A DNA stretch of 64,000 nt from Pseudalkalibacillus decolorationis (lineage in GTDB: Bacteria > Bacillota > Bacilli > Bacillales > Fictibacillaceae), in NCBI RefSeq assembly GCF_024609785.1, contig NZ_JANHJQ010000004.1, positions 124,001 through 188,000 of the forward strand, written 5' to 3'. Numbering within the stretch: position 1 is the stretch's first letter; every line of letters starts with the position of its first letter. The notes under the pieces were generated by a model. The model was not told where the DNA came from. It saw nothing but the letters and a program-made list of their open reading frames with translations, and did no database searches. The position numbers were made by a program, and so were the translations under genes. Of this stretch, positions 1-9,116 are shown one piece after another.

Positions 1-1
1 G

Positions 2-1045
2 ATTCTTGGGGAACGAGCAAAGGGGTTAATTGGAAAGATCATTGATGTTATCGCTGTTATTGCAACCATATTTGGCGTTTCCGCTTCATTAGGATTAGGA
101 GCGGCACAAATTAACGGCGGTCTCAGCTTTCTAACCGGTATTCCAAACAACTTTTCAATTCAGCTCCTCATCATAGTCTTAGTGACGGTACTGTTTCTTG
201 CCTCTGCGGCTACTGGTATTAAACGAGGTATCAAATGGCTGAGCAACGCGAATCTTGGTCTTGCTGTTGTTCTCTTTATATTGTTTATTATCATTGCTCC
301 AACCGTATTTGTTCTCGATCTCTTCACTACTACTTTTGGTGGATATGTCCAAAATCTTGCGTATATGGGTATGCGCCTTGCACCATTTAATGAACAAAAT
401 GCAACGTGGCTTCAAAATTGGACGATATTCTACTGGGCTTGGTGGATCGCTTGGGCGCCATTTGTTGGAACCTTCATTGCACGGGTTTCCAAAGGAAGGA
501 CCGTCAGAGAATTCATTACTGCTGTATTAATCATTCCAACTCTTGTGTGTGCAATATGGTTCGCTGTGTTTGGTGGAACTGGAATCTTCATGGAGTACAA
601 CTTAGGCCTAGATGTTTCAGGACAAAATCTTGAAACGGCATTATTTTATGTGTATCAGCATCTCCCTCTCACCATTGTGATGATTGTGATCACCTTGATG
701 TTGATCTTAACCTTTTTCGTCACATCTGCGGATTCCGCTACATTCGTTTTAGGAATGCAAACAACCTATGGTAGCTTAGACCCGCCGAATATTGTAAAAG
801 TTATCCTTGGTTTGATTTTATCAGCATCTGCTGCTGTCCTTATGGCATCTGGCGGGTTACAAGGGTTCCAGTCCGTCATCATCATTAGTGCCTTTCCGCT
901 CGGAATTGTCCTTCTTTTCATGTCATATGCACTGTTAAAGGCATTCAAAACAGAAGTAAGGAAAAAGAAAGAACCTGAATCGTATCGTATCGCTAAACCG
1001 AAAGGCAAAGTTCGTCCAACTCTTTTTAGAAGAAGGGTACGTTAA
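2..1045 (+). CDS. BCCT-family betaine/choline/carnitine transporter, 3' part
   Basis: The reading frame is open from the left edge of the window, so the N-terminus is missing. About 347 residues remain. They show many hydrophobic membrane segments and the tryptophan-rich stretch typical of BCCT carriers (WAWWIAWAPFVGTFIARVS), followed by GRTVREF and TSADSATFVLG, which belong to the conserved core around TM8-TM10. The product should import a quaternary ammonium compatible solute such as glycine betaine, driven by Na+, like Bacillus OpuD. Substrate cannot be told from this part. The tail is basic (KKKEPESYRIAKPKGK) and cytoplasmic. It converges with the ABC-F gene downstream. Confidence 0.93.
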   Translation: MLGERAKGLIGKIIDVIAVIATIFGVSASLGLGAAQINGGLSFLTGIPNNFSIQLLIIVLVTVLFLASAATGIKRGIKWLSNANLGLAVVLFILFIIIAPTVFVLDLFTTTFGGYVQNLAYMGMRLAPFNEQNATWLQNWTIFYWAWWIAWAPFVGTFIARVSKGRTVREFITAVLIIPTLVCAIWFAVFGGTGIFMEYNLGLDVSGQNLETALFYVYQHLPLTIVMIVITLMLILTFFVTSADSATFVLGMQTTYGSLDPPNIVKVILGLILSASAAVLMASGGLQGFQSVIIISAFPLGIVLLFMSYALLKAFKTEVRKKKEPESYRIAKPKGKVRPTLFRRRVR

Positions 1046-1080
1046 TATCTAGAAAGTATGTTTATACGTTCTTAACGTGG
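1046..1080 (+). repeat. Partial element B (3' hairpin only)
   Basis: Directly after the BCCT stop codon lies a sequence matching the 3' half of the element B repeats at 15502, 27176 and 61008: a GAAAGTAT-type arm, a short T-rich loop, a partner arm and the tail TTAACGTG. The 5' hairpin of the element is absent, so this is a truncated copy. Confidence 0.6.
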
Positions 1081-1119
1081 AACAAAAATCGAGCAATGAT
1101 TGTACTCGACTCTTGTTCC
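1079..1119. terminator. Hairpin between convergent genes
   Basis: GGAACAA...TCGAG pairs with CTCGA...TTGTTCC around an 11-nt loop, in the short gap between the convergent BCCT and ABC-F genes. No strong T-run follows on either strand, so its role as a bidirectional terminator is likely from position rather than from sequence. Confidence 0.55.
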
Positions 1120-1138
1120 CCACCTATTCTATCACGTT

Positions 1139-2959
1139 CTACGTTTGTTCAAGTTCACTTATTCGAGCCTTTAAGTCTTTTATCCGCTCCTGGTATCGAG
1201 CTTGTATGTCTACATCATCAGAAATTTCTTCTGTTAATAAGTTCGCAAGTTGCAGCTGAAGCCGTTCTTGTTCATTCTGAATCTGTTGCTCATCATTTGG
1301 GATTTGTCTATGACTTTTCCATTCTGAGTACGATCCACGGTAATCGATAAATTCACCTTCACTGAGTGCAACCACACGATTTGCTACTTTTCCGAGCATA
1401 TAAGGGTCATGAGATACCGTCACAACTGCACCTGGATACAAAGACAAAGCATCTTCAATACGCTCTCTCGTTTCAATATCAAGATAGTTGGTCGGCTCAT
1501 CAAGTACAAGTAAATTTGCCTCTGAAAAGTAAAGCTTCACAAATGCGACGCGACATCGCTCACCCATGCTTAAATCACTAATCCTTTTATAAACAGCATC
1601 ACCACGAAAAAGGAAACAGGCAAGGATCGTTCTCGCCTCAGACTGGGTCATGCTTGGTAGCTCTAACACTTGATCCAGTACTGTCAAGGTTGGGTCAAGG
1701 CCTTCTAATTCCTGCATAAAATACCCTACCCGAAGCCTCGGATGCTGGAGAACCTTACCTTCATCCGGCATCAGTTGGCCTGTAATCAAGTTTAAAAGCG
1801 TTGTTTTCCCAGAACCATTGCGCCCAACAACTGCAATACGATCTCCACGCTCAATTGAAAAAGAGATGGATTCAAACAGTTGTCGTTCTTTTGAAAAAGA
1901 AAAACAAACATCCGAAAACGTTACCATCATTCGACTTGAAAACCCGTGACCCTCTAATTCTACATTAAGCTTTGGACTCTCCTTTGGCTTATCAACACGA
2001 TTATTTTCAAGACGTTCTAGAGCCATTTCTTTCGCCTTAAAGCGAGTCATGTTTTTATTCGCCTTTTTCTTAGCAAAAGGGTCCCGCGCACCTGCTGCAT
2101 CATGGGCCTTTTTGAACCACTGCCTGTAGCTCGATATCGATTCTAATAGCTTCTTTTTTTCAGATTCCTGCTTCTGATACAGGGCGAGTTGTGTCTTTTG
2201 ATCATGTTCCTTTTGCAATTGATAAGACGAGTAACCTCCATCGTATTTTGTCGTTCCGTTTTCAGTTAACTCGTAGGTTGTTCCCGCTACTTGATCAATG
2301 AATGCCCGGTCGTGAGATATAAACAAAACCGCACCCTTAAATTGATTAATCCATTCAGCTAACCATTCCATCGATTCAACATCAAGGTGATTCGTCGGTT
2401 CATCTAACACAAGTATTTTCGGATTATTAAGCATCGCCCGAGCCAATTTAGCTCTAGTCTTTTGACCACCACTTAAGTTTTCGAACGAAATTGTCCACAG
2501 TTCTGCTGAAATTCCCAGTTGTCCAAGATGCTTTTCAACAACCGCCTCCCACTCAAAACCGTTGCTATCCATATAACGTTGCAAACAATTATTATAAACA
2601 GCCATAGCCTTTTCATCATCTGGACTTTCACTTAGCATCCGTTCAGCGTTCTTAAGTTGTTCTTTAAGCCTAGAAAGTATTGGGTTCTCGAGTTCGACAA
2701 ATTCTCGAGTTGTCAGCTGTTCATGTATGGTAGCGTCCTGTTTCATCCATCCCCATTCTTGAGGTTTAAGTTGGTTTTTAATTTTACCCTTCGTGATGTG
2801 CTGGTTTCCAATCAAGCAATTGATCAAGGTTGTTTTTCCGATTCCATTTTTACCAATTAAGGCAATATGGTCTCCTTCACGGACTTCGATTGAAGCATTT
2901 TCGAACAGAACATTCCCATTCACTTCAACGGCTATATTCTCAGCTTTTAAAAATAACAT
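1139..2959 (-). CDS. ABC-F family ATPase (ribosome-associated, VmlR/Vga-like)
   Basis: The protein is about 606 residues with two ABC ATPase domains in tandem and no membrane segments. Walker A motifs are GKNGIGKTT near residue 45 and GRNGSGKTT near residue 395. Both signature motifs (LSGGQ, LSMGE) and Walker B/catalytic regions (LVLDEPTNHLD, LVLDEPTNYLD) are present. A basic linker sits between the domains and a C-terminal coiled tail ends the protein. ABC-F proteins act on ribosomes; some give resistance to macrolide, lincosamide, streptogramin or pleuromutilin drugs, others are housekeeping factors. The tail resembles the VmlR/Vga type, which I infer only weakly. The start at 2959 is chosen because GGAGGG lies just upstream; a TTG at 2992 lacks a site. 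Confidence 0.88.
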   Translation of the reverse strand: MLFLKAENIAVEVNGNVLFENASIEVREGDHIALIGKNGIGKTTLINCLIGNQHITKGKIKNQLKPQEWGWMKQDATIHEQLTTREFVELENPILSRLKEQLKNAERMLSESPDDEKAMAVYNNCLQRYMDSNGFEWEAVVEKHLGQLGISAELWTISFENLSGGQKTRAKLARAMLNNPKILVLDEPTNHLDVESMEWLAEWINQFKGAVLFISHDRAFIDQVAGTTYELTENGTTKYDGGYSSYQLQKEHDQKTQLALYQKQESEKKKLLESISSYRQWFKKAHDAAGARDPFAKKKANKNMTRFKAKEMALERLENNRVDKPKESPKLNVELEGHGFSSRMMVTFSDVCFSFSKERQLFESISFSIERGDRIAVVGRNGSGKTTLLNLITGQLMPDEGKVLQHPRLRVGYFMQELEGLDPTLTVLDQVLELPSMTQSEARTILACFLFRGDAVYKRISDLSMGERCRVAFVKLYFSEANLLVLDEPTNYLDIETRERIEDALSLYPGAVVTVSHDPYMLGKVANRVVALSEGEFIDYRGSYSEWKSHRQIPNDEQQIQNEQERLQLQLANLLTEEISDDVDIQARYQERIKDLKARISELEQT

Positions 2960-2982
2960 AGAATCCCTCCACCGATTACAAT

Positions 2983-3022
2983 ACATGTTCAAAACTAGCC
3001 GAAACTTGGTTACCTTTTGAAC
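2983..3022. repeat. Short inverted repeat with element-A-like ends
   Basis: ATGTTCAAAA and TTTTGAACAT form a perfect 10-bp inverted repeat around a 20-nt centre. The ends resemble those of element A, which lies 17 bp away, so this looks like a remnant or miniature of the same family. It falls within the leader of the ABC-F gene. Confidence 0.55.
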
Positions 3023-3038
3023 ATCCGTTTAACTCTGC

Positions 3039-3181
3039 GTTCAAAAAGGAGGACAAACAGAGCCGAGAAGTTCAAGGCGCGGTAGCCACGAGGACCGGAG
3101 CGTAGATAAATTACTACGTGAGGACCAAAGTGGCAACGCAACGAAGAAATTCGAAAGCAATGTTTCCCGGACTTTTTGAAC
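3039..3181 (-). repeat. Structured repeat element A, copy 1
   Basis: A 143-bp element bounded by GTTCAAAAAG and CTTTTTGAAC. Inside are two copies of GAGGACC (GGTCCTC on the minus strand) in an internal loop between stems GCCAC/GTGGC and CGTAG/CTACG. The other copies, at 30225 and 41603, have different bases in both stems but keep pairing. It lies upstream of the ABC-F gene and is read in that gene's sense. The repeated GUCCU in the minus-strand RNA recalls the Bacillaceae-1 RNA motif, but I could not verify membership. Confidence 0.7.
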
Positions 3182-3195
3182 ATCCGTTTAAATGT

Positions 3196-3221
3196 AAAAA
3201 AAACACAGGCCGCTGCCTGTG
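3196..3221 (-). terminator. Rho-independent terminator of alaR-alaT
   Basis: The stem CACAGGC/GCCTGTG has a 4-nt loop and is followed on the minus strand by eight T residues. It lies downstream of alaT. The stretch between it and the alaT stop (3222-3480) contains no gene that I can support. Confidence 0.85.
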
Positions 3222-3480
3222 TTAACGATGAAAGGATAAACCACACGTGAAAGCATTCACCATAAGGAACAGGCAAATAAACTTATACGAGCAGAAAAAT
3301 TTTTGTTGATCTAATTTAGGCACACTTATCCCATCACTCTGACTACAGGCAGAGCCACTTTTTCGTATTAATTTAGCGAAATAAGTGTTAGGACTTCATG
3401 ATTTCTAAATTAGATACCTCCTTAGGTTGTTCTAAACCCATTATATGTGATTTCGTTAAAAATTGGAAGGGTCGTTAATC

Positions 3481-4662
3481 TCAGAGATTATTAATGAATT
3501 TTTCGATACGATTCATTGCTTCTTGTAACTTTTCCATCGAAGCGGCATAGGAACAACGAATATGTCCTTCTCCACTTTCTCCAAATACATTCCCAGGAAC
3601 AACGGCAACTTGCTCGGAAACAAGTAGTTGTTCGGCAAATTGTTCAGACGTTAAGCCCGTTTCTTTAATAGAAGGAAATACATAAAATGCACCTCCAGGC
3701 AGGTCACAAGAAAGTCCGATTTCGTTAAAAGACTTCACCATATAGTTCCGCCTTTGTCTGTAGCTCTGTTTCATTTGATTAATACTTTCTCTCCCGTTCC
3801 TTAAAGCCTCTAACGCACCGTGTTGGGCCATTGTAGGCGCACACATCATTGTGTATTGGTGAATCTTTAACATACTGCGAATGATTTCTTTAGGTCCTAC
3901 CGCAAAGCCTAAGCGCCAACCTGTCATTGCAAAGGCTTTAGAAAAACCAGAAATTAATATGGTTCGTTCACGCATTTTCTCAATTGAGGAAAAGCTTGTC
4001 GGATTATAGTCATAAGTCAATTCCGCGTAAATTTCATCAGATAGTACAACCAAATCATGTTTATCTATGAGTTGTGCAATTTGTTCTAATTCTACCTTTG
4101 TAAGGGCCGTTCCAGTAGGATTATTAGGATTGCATAAAATAATTGCTTTTGTTTTTGATGTTATACTTTTTTCCAGTTCATCAGGCTGTAATTTGAACTC
4201 ATTTTCACTACGCGTATTGATCGATACAGGAACTCCACCTGCAAGGGAAACAGAGGGCCCGTAAGAAACAAAGCTGGGTTCGACGATAATCACTTCATCA
4301 CCAGGATTAACAATAGCGCGTAAAGCTAGGTCAATCGCCTGACTTGCTCCAACAGTAATTAAAATCTCTTCCTCCGCGTCATAATCGACATCAAAGAACT
4401 TCTCTAAATAGTTTTTAATTTCGACTCGTAATTCTATTAATCCAGCATTAGCCGTATATGCCGTATAACCACGTTCTAATGAGTGATAGCTTGCTTCAAT
4501 CACATTCCAAGGTGTAACAAAGTCTGGTTCACCTACTCCAAGTGAAATGACATGTTCCATTTTTGAAGCTAAATCAAAAAAACGTCGTATACCTGAAGGT
4601 TTTAATTGTTTAACAGTGTCTGATAAGTATGTTTCATAAGATTGTGTTCCTCCTAGTTTCAT
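3481..4662 (-). CDS. alaT: Alanine transaminase-type class I aminotransferase
   Basis: A 393-residue PLP-dependent fold-type I aminotransferase. Visible features are the cofactor-binding GASQAIDLAL near residue 105, CNPNNPTGT near 178, SDEIYAEL near 208, the Schiff-base lysine K242 in SGFSKAFAMTGWR, and R250. It overlaps by ATGA with the Lrp-family gene upstream. This pair matches the alaR-alaT (yugG-yugH) arrangement of Bacillus subtilis, where the enzyme makes alanine from pyruvate and glutamate. The alanine specificity is inferred from this context, since related class I enzymes such as PatA look similar. Translation is probably coupled to the regulator. Confidence 0.85.
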   Translation of the reverse strand: MKLGGTQSYETYLSDTVKQLKPSGIRRFFDLASKMEHVISLGVGEPDFVTPWNVIEASYHSLERGYTAYTANAGLIELRVEIKNYLEKFFDVDYDAEEEILITVGASQAIDLALRAIVNPGDEVIIVEPSFVSYGPSVSLAGGVPVSINTRSENEFKLQPDELEKSITSKTKAIILCNPNNPTGTALTKVELEQIAQLIDKHDLVVLSDEIYAELTYDYNPTSFSSIEKMRERTILISGFSKAFAMTGWRLGFAVGPKEIIRSMLKIHQYTMMCAPTMAQHGALEALRNGRESINQMKQSYRQRRNYMVKSFNEIGLSCDLPGGAFYVFPSIKETGLTSEQFAEQLLVSEQVAVVPGNVFGESGEGHIRCSYAASMEKLQEAMNRIEKFINNL

Positions 4663-5165
4663 GGGGTCACCACAATTCTTCTATCGTCTTCCCCTTCATC
4701 AAACACAACCCCATCGTGCTTATATTTCTTTAAAATAAAGTGGGTAGTCGTTGAAACGACCGAGTCTAGCGTTGATAATTTCTCTGATATAAAGCGCCCG
4801 ATTTCAGCCATTGTTTTTCCCTCAATAGACACGGATAAATCATATGCACCCGACATTAAATAAACAGCTTTCACCTCAGGGAATCTGTAAATTCGTTCTG
4901 CCACTTTATCAAAGCCAACCCCTCTTATTGGCGTTACTTTTACATCTATCATTGCAGTTACACCGTCATTTCCAGACACCTTACTCCAATCAATAAGCGT
5001 AGAATGCCCTAATATGACTTTGTTTTCTTCCAGTCTTTTTACAATACTACTTGTTTCATCAATCGTTAAATCAACCATTTTTGCAATCATTTCAGTAGTT
5101 GTTTTTGCATCTTTTTCTAGTATTTGTAATACTTCTATTTCTTTTTTATCCATTTGTAATATCAC
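4659..5165 (-). CDS. alaR: Lrp/AsnC-family transcriptional regulator (AlaR-like)
   Basis: The protein has 164-168 residues. An N-terminal winged helix-turn-helix (MDKKEIEVLQILEKDAKTT onward) is followed by a RAM/AsnC ligand-binding domain with the usual GxYDLSVSIEGK-like core. Family members sense amino acids as octamers. Being translationally coupled to alaT, it most likely controls that gene, as AlaR does in B. subtilis. The start is uncertain: GTG at 5165 sits only 3 nt after AAGG, while ATG at 5153 begins the sequence expected for the family; I list the longer frame. Confidence 0.85.
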   Translation of the reverse strand: MILQMDKKEIEVLQILEKDAKTTTEMIAKMVDLTIDETSSIVKRLEENKVILGHSTLIDWSKVSGNDGVTAMIDVKVTPIRGVGFDKVAERIYRFPEVKAVYLMSGAYDLSVSIEGKTMAEIGRFISEKLSTLDSVVSTTTHFILKKYKHDGVVFDEGEDDRRIVVTP

Positions 5166-5249
5166 TAGCCTTATTTAAGTTTTTTACTATTATAGTTTAT
5201 ACCCTCAAGTTTTTCAAAGGGGTTATTTTATTCCATCGTTATCGACTGA

Positions 5250-5522
5250 TTAACTGATTAACGTTACGAAGGCATTTAAGCCTTTTCCAGTAAACCGAAA
5301 AGCAATGGTTTCTCCATGAGTTAGTTCAAACTCAACTGTTTCGCTTTCTACCCAATCGATTTTACTACTAATCGTATGCACACCTGGATTTACATCAAAT
5401 ACCATCTCTTTTGCTCTCGGAATTTCTCCAACTTGTTCACCATCAATGATTATTTGATATTTACGAAGCAAAGCATAAAACTCATTTCCACGAACTACTT
5501 TAACATAAGCTTGTTCAGACAT
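5250..5522 (-). CDS. Small beta-rich hypothetical protein
   Basis: A 90-residue soluble protein with GGTGAGGT upstream of ATG. It contains IIIDGEQVGEIPRAKEMVFDV followed by a PGVHTISSKIDWVES stretch, a pattern of short beta strands resembling PEGA-like or small immunoglobulin-like domains found in Bacillus hypothetical proteins. There is no signal peptide or membrane segment. It stands alone between the alaR promoter region and a terminator. I do not recognise a function. Confidence 0.75.
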   Translation of the reverse strand: MSEQAYVKVVRGNEFYALLRKYQIIIDGEQVGEIPRAKEMVFDVNPGVHTISSKIDWVESETVEFELTHGETIAFRFTGKGLNAFVTLIS

Positions 5523-5592
5523 ACAGTTTACCTCACCTATCGATTATTTAGTTTCTTTAAAATCATTATATACTTTCTTTCTTGCGAAAAAA

Positions 5593-5618
5593 GGAAGATG
5601 CGAATTTTCACATCTTCC
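5593..5618 (-). terminator. Terminator after the symporter operon
   Basis: GGAAGATG pairs with CATCTTCC around a 10-nt loop. On the minus strand the stem is followed by a run of six T residues. It closes the DUF3311-symporter transcription unit. Confidence 0.8.
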
Positions 5619-5631
5619 ACTTTAGTTTAAA

Positions 5632-5662
5632 TTTATTTTACTGCTAACTTATCTTCCTCTTT
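5632..5662. repeat. Direct repeat flanking the symporter operon, left copy
   Basis: A segment of about 30 bp (TTATTTTACTGCTAACTTAT and the next 10 bases) recurs at 7491-7520 with two mismatches. The two copies bracket the DUF3311-symporter pair. They could mark an insertion or an old duplication. Confidence 0.55.
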
Positions 5663-5706
5663 AGTGCTTTACGTGGGAAGATCTAATTAGGAAACTATGA
5701 AAACCT

Positions 5707-7206
5707 TTAGGCCCCTTTCCTAATATCACCTGTATTGACCCCGTTTTTTGAGAATAAATAGTCCATTACTGGATTAGAAGCGTCTTTCGTTTTCTTCGCA
5801 AACAAAGGATTTATGATGGCAATCGTTAATAGGTTTGTTGTCAATCCCCAAAAGCCTTCGTAAATGCCAAAGGAGTTACCAGTGGAGTAAACAGCAAACG
5901 TTGTGAACAAGCCTACAATAAGGCCGATAATGGTTGCTTCACGAGTTTGGTTTTTCCAGAACAGGCTTATGACAACCGCCGGGAATATTTGAACCATCCC
6001 TGAAACGCCAAGCAGCTGTAAGGATACTAGTGCAGTTGGGAACAAGAGTCCAAAAATCAGTGCAAGTCCGATGACAACAAATACCATTCCTCGTGTAATA
6101 AGTGTTAATTTTGTGCCATTAACGTTAGGATTGATTAAATCCCGATAAATATTGTTGGCAAATAGATTAGATGCGCCAATCGCCATGATTGAACAAGGAA
6201 TCAAAGAAGCTAAGGCAATCGTCGAATAAGCCAATCCTTGAGCAACCCCGCCATAAGATGTTTGAATCAGATTCAGTAAGGCAAAGCGCGGGTTTGTGTC
6301 GCCAGGTAAAACAAGAAAGGCGATAAAACCTAGAAAAACAACAAGAACTAAGACAATATTATATAAGGGCAAAAACATGGCGTTCTATCGAAGTGAATCA
6401 GCGCTCTTTGCTGTAAAAACGCCTGTTGCAGCGTGTGCCCACATGAATAACGCCAAAGCAGAGACAATTGATGACGTAATAAACCACATGATCCCTTTTG
6501 GTCCAGAGGTTGGGATCGTTAATAACTGAGGTGCTTCATTTACGACTTTGTCCATCATTCCTCCCCATCCGCCAAAATGGATCATTGGTAGAGAAGCAAT
6601 CATGAACAACATAATCGCCCAAACAAGAACGTCTTTAATTATCGCTGTATATGTTGGGCCTTTGATCCCACTGAAGAATGTAAACAGAGCGACAAGCAGG
6701 AATGAAGTAATAACGACGACCTGAACATTAATATATCCCGTTCCGGCGACTCGAAGCGTATCCATAATTCCGCTTAACTGTAAATCAATATATGGAATGA
6801 GCATAAATACTCCGACAATCGCAATTAGTGATGAAAGAAGCTTACTGTCAAAACGCTGTCTCACATAATCTGCAAGTGTAGTTAACTTAAATTCATTTGC
6901 AACTTTCCAAAGCTTTGGAAGGAAAAAATAAGCGATAAAATACGCCAATATAGAATAAGGAATCGCGAAGAAAGCAATACTGCCAGCTTGATAGGCCGTA
7001 CTTGTCAGCCCTAGAAAAGTATAAGCGGTATACAAATCGGCACCAATTAAAAACCAAACTAGGAGTCCTCCAAATCGTCTCCCACCAACGGACCATTCTT
7101 CTACGGAGCTACGTACGGCTTTATCTCGACCGGATAGAAATCCAATTAGAACGACGCTTAAAACAATAAAAACCGTAATCATTAATGCTGTGAAATTTCC
7201 TTGCAT
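5707..7206 (-). pseudogene. Na+/solute symporter (SSS family) interrupted by an in-frame TAG
   Basis: Two reading frames in the same phase (7206-6385 and 6384-5707) together encode a full symporter of about 499 residues. They are separated only by the codon TAG at 6385-6387, in the context SADSLR-stop-NAMFLPLYNI, where family members have an ordinary residue. The protein shows the SSS pattern: an N-terminal EWSVGGRRFGG motif, GADLYTAYTFLG, an SGIKGPTYTAIIKD segment and about 13 membrane helices. The substrate is probably a monocarboxylate or another small organic acid, but this is not certain. The start overlaps the DUF3311 stop (TGATG) behind a GGGAGG site. The gene is inactive unless the stop is read through or is a sequencing error. 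Confidence 0.85.
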
Positions 7207-7406
7207 CAGTCAAGACCTCCCTGTGATTTCTGAAGATGATAAATTCCCCATGTGCAGAAGGGAGTCAGTACAATCCATAAAATCAGCCAAAAATGAAGAA
7301 ACGGTAACCCAAACACCCTTGGTTCAATGGTATTGACAAAGGGCAATAAGGCTAATTGAAAAAATGGTAAAACAATCAGTATGAAAATTATGAATTTTTT
7401 AGGCAA
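7206..7406 (-). CDS. DUF3311 small membrane protein
   Basis: A 66-residue protein with two hydrophobic helices (FIIFILIVLPFFQLALLPFV and LPFLHFWLILWIVLTPFCTW) separated by a short loop. DUF3311 proteins are usually encoded directly before SSS symporters, as here, and probably support the carrier. The start is TTG at 7406, decided by AAAGGAGGAAG located 7 nt upstream; no ATG alternative keeps the first helix. The stop overlaps the symporter ATG, so the two are translationally coupled. Its partner is interrupted by a stop codon. Confidence 0.82.
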   Translation of the reverse strand: MPKKFIIFILIVLPFFQLALLPFVNTIEPRVFGLPFLHFWLILWIVLTPFCTWGIYHLQKSQGGLD

Positions 7407-7490
7407 AGCTCGACTTCCTCCTTTGTTGTATAAGCGATGATGTGAATGTTCACAATAATAACAATTTTCGACGAAATAAACAAGAAGCTT

Positions 7491-7520
7491 TTATTTTACT
7501 GGTAACTTATCTTCCTTTTT
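7491..7520. repeat. Direct repeat flanking the symporter operon, right copy
   Basis: This is the second copy of the roughly 30-bp sequence at 5632-5662, differing at two positions. It lies between the DUF3311 gene and the copper gene. Confidence 0.55.
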
Positions 7521-7546
7521 CATTTCTGAACCTTCTAATTGTCTAT

Positions 7547-8923
7547 CTACTGGACAGGGCTAAAGGATGTTAACATTCCGACTAGAAATATAATCGCGAA
7601 CATCAATGCAAAATCCCATTCAATCTTTTTACTGAATGCCCCATCATTTTTCTTTTTTATTGCTTTACGAAGAGAATATCCCGTTAGGACAACTATGAAA
7701 ACGAGGGCGATTTTTAAAAGTAAAACCATTCCCCAGGCTGTAGTAAACAAATCATTAAGATCAGATAAATAACGAAGCGCCAACAGACTTCCGGTGATGG
7801 AAAGAATAATAATACTAAAAAAAGCATAGTTCGAGAACCGATTAGTAAATGGAGTTAAGAATGTACCTTTTTCTTTTTTAATGATGAAAAGTAGAATCAA
7901 TCCCGATACCCAAACAGCTGCTGCAGCTAAGTGAATAACGTCAAATGTAATACTATACCACAAAGGACGGAATGCAGCTGCATGGCCACTAAATGCTTCT
8001 GTGATTAAAACGAGAAAGATCCATGTACCATCAATCCATTTTCTCTTCCGTAAAATAACAAAACTGAGAATGCTTAGAATTAATGAGGACAACCAAGCGT
8101 TACCAACCGTTGTATTCAATATAAGATCGGTCAGGTTTGAAAGGCTAATATCGCTAAGCAGGGGTAACAATCGAGTAAAACCATATCCAGCAGCCATAAA
8201 TAGGAAAATCATTTTTAACCTTTTTAACCAGCTCGTATACCGCCGTTTAATAGCAGAAAGGTCTGATACATTCCCCCAGAATAACCATCCTGTTAAGATT
8301 AGAAGTACAAGGTAATAAACCATTTGCATGGCCCAATAAAGCATACCGCCATGCTGGTGCTCAGAGCTTGCCGAAACAGGCGATGGGTTCAAGTTAGAAC
8401 CTTTAGCTGTCTCAGATTGTTCTGAACCACCATTTTCATTCGTATCCGATTGATCTCGACCTGAATCTTTAGCCGTATCCTCTTGGTTCGCTGAGCCACT
8501 AGTTTCTCCGGATTGACCTGATTCAGATTTGCCATTTCCATCTGCATGGCCGTTTCCTTTTATCGTGAATCCATATCTATCGCTAATCGGGTGTCCATCC
8601 GCGGAAATGACATAATACTCAACAAAATAGGTTCCGCCTTCTAAATCTGGGATTTCCAACAATAACACTTTACTGTCTTCACTTAGTGTTGCTTTATTCG
8701 TTCCGATTTTCTTTCCGCTAGAGTTGTATATTTTAATGTAATACTGACTATTTTCAAGATTGCTGCTAAATTCCAACACAATCTCATTCGGAGCTTCTGT
8801 CAATTCACTATTCGGGGAAGGTGTGGCGCTCGAAAGTGAAGTGTGAGCAAACGTATTACTAGGAGCAATTACGAGAAAAACTCCTATGAACAACAAGAAA
8901 TAAACCCTTATACGATTAATCAT
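7547..8923 (-). CDS. CopC-CopD fusion copper protein (YcnJ-like)
   Basis: A 458-residue protein. Residues 1-26 form a signal peptide ending SNTFA, so the mature chain begins with histidine (H27), as CopC copper sites require. The CopC domain runs to about residue 120 and includes the second copper motif, DGH (D109, H111). A hydrophilic G/S/E/N-rich linker (about 125-190) containing HQHGG leads into a CopD domain of about eight membrane helices. Such fusions (B. subtilis YcnJ) bind copper outside and move it across the membrane. Start ATG 8923 follows GGGGAGG; the TTG at 8926 is too close to the site. No copper regulator is nearby. Confidence 0.9.
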   Translation of the reverse strand: MINRIRVYFLLFIGVFLVIAPSNTFAHTSLSSATPSPNSELTEAPNEIVLEFSSNLENSQYYIKIYNSSGKKIGTNKATLSEDSKVLLLEIPDLEGGTYFVEYYVISADGHPISDRYGFTIKGNGHADGNGKSESGQSGETSGSANQEDTAKDSGRDQSDTNENGGSEQSETAKGSNLNPSPVSASSEHQHGGMLYWAMQMVYYLVLLILTGWLFWGNVSDLSAIKRRYTSWLKRLKMIFLFMAAGYGFTRLLPLLSDISLSNLTDLILNTTVGNAWLSSLILSILSFVILRKRKWIDGTWIFLVLITEAFSGHAAAFRPLWYSITFDVIHLAAAAVWVSGLILLFIIKKEKGTFLTPFTNRFSNYAFFSIIILSITGSLLALRYLSDLNDLFTTAWGMVLLLKIALVFIVVLTGYSLRKAIKKKNDGAFSKKIEWDFALMFAIIFLVGMLTSFSPVQ

Positions 8924-9116
8924 CAAACCTCCCCTTTTCCTTTAACACGTCTTGTGAATTAATAAGAAAACGTTTTAAAATCTAAAATGGATCACAAGTA
9001 CCATAAATCATCTGATGTCATTCATTTTTACTATGCCTATTTAACTATAACATCAAGAACACGACAGAATGGAATATAAGGTATAATGGTAGGAATAGAC
9101 AAAGAGGGGGATTAGC

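Noticed and set aside
3010-3276. 88-codon minus-strand frame
   Set aside because: It is a translation of element A and the adjacent terminator. The same peptide appears from copy 2, which shows it follows the repeat and is not a gene.
3222-3480. Possible riboswitch or leader upstream of the ABC-F gene
   Set aside because: It lies on the far side of the alaT terminator and shows no recognisable conserved aptamer. A short AAGGAGG-ATG frame there stops after three codons.
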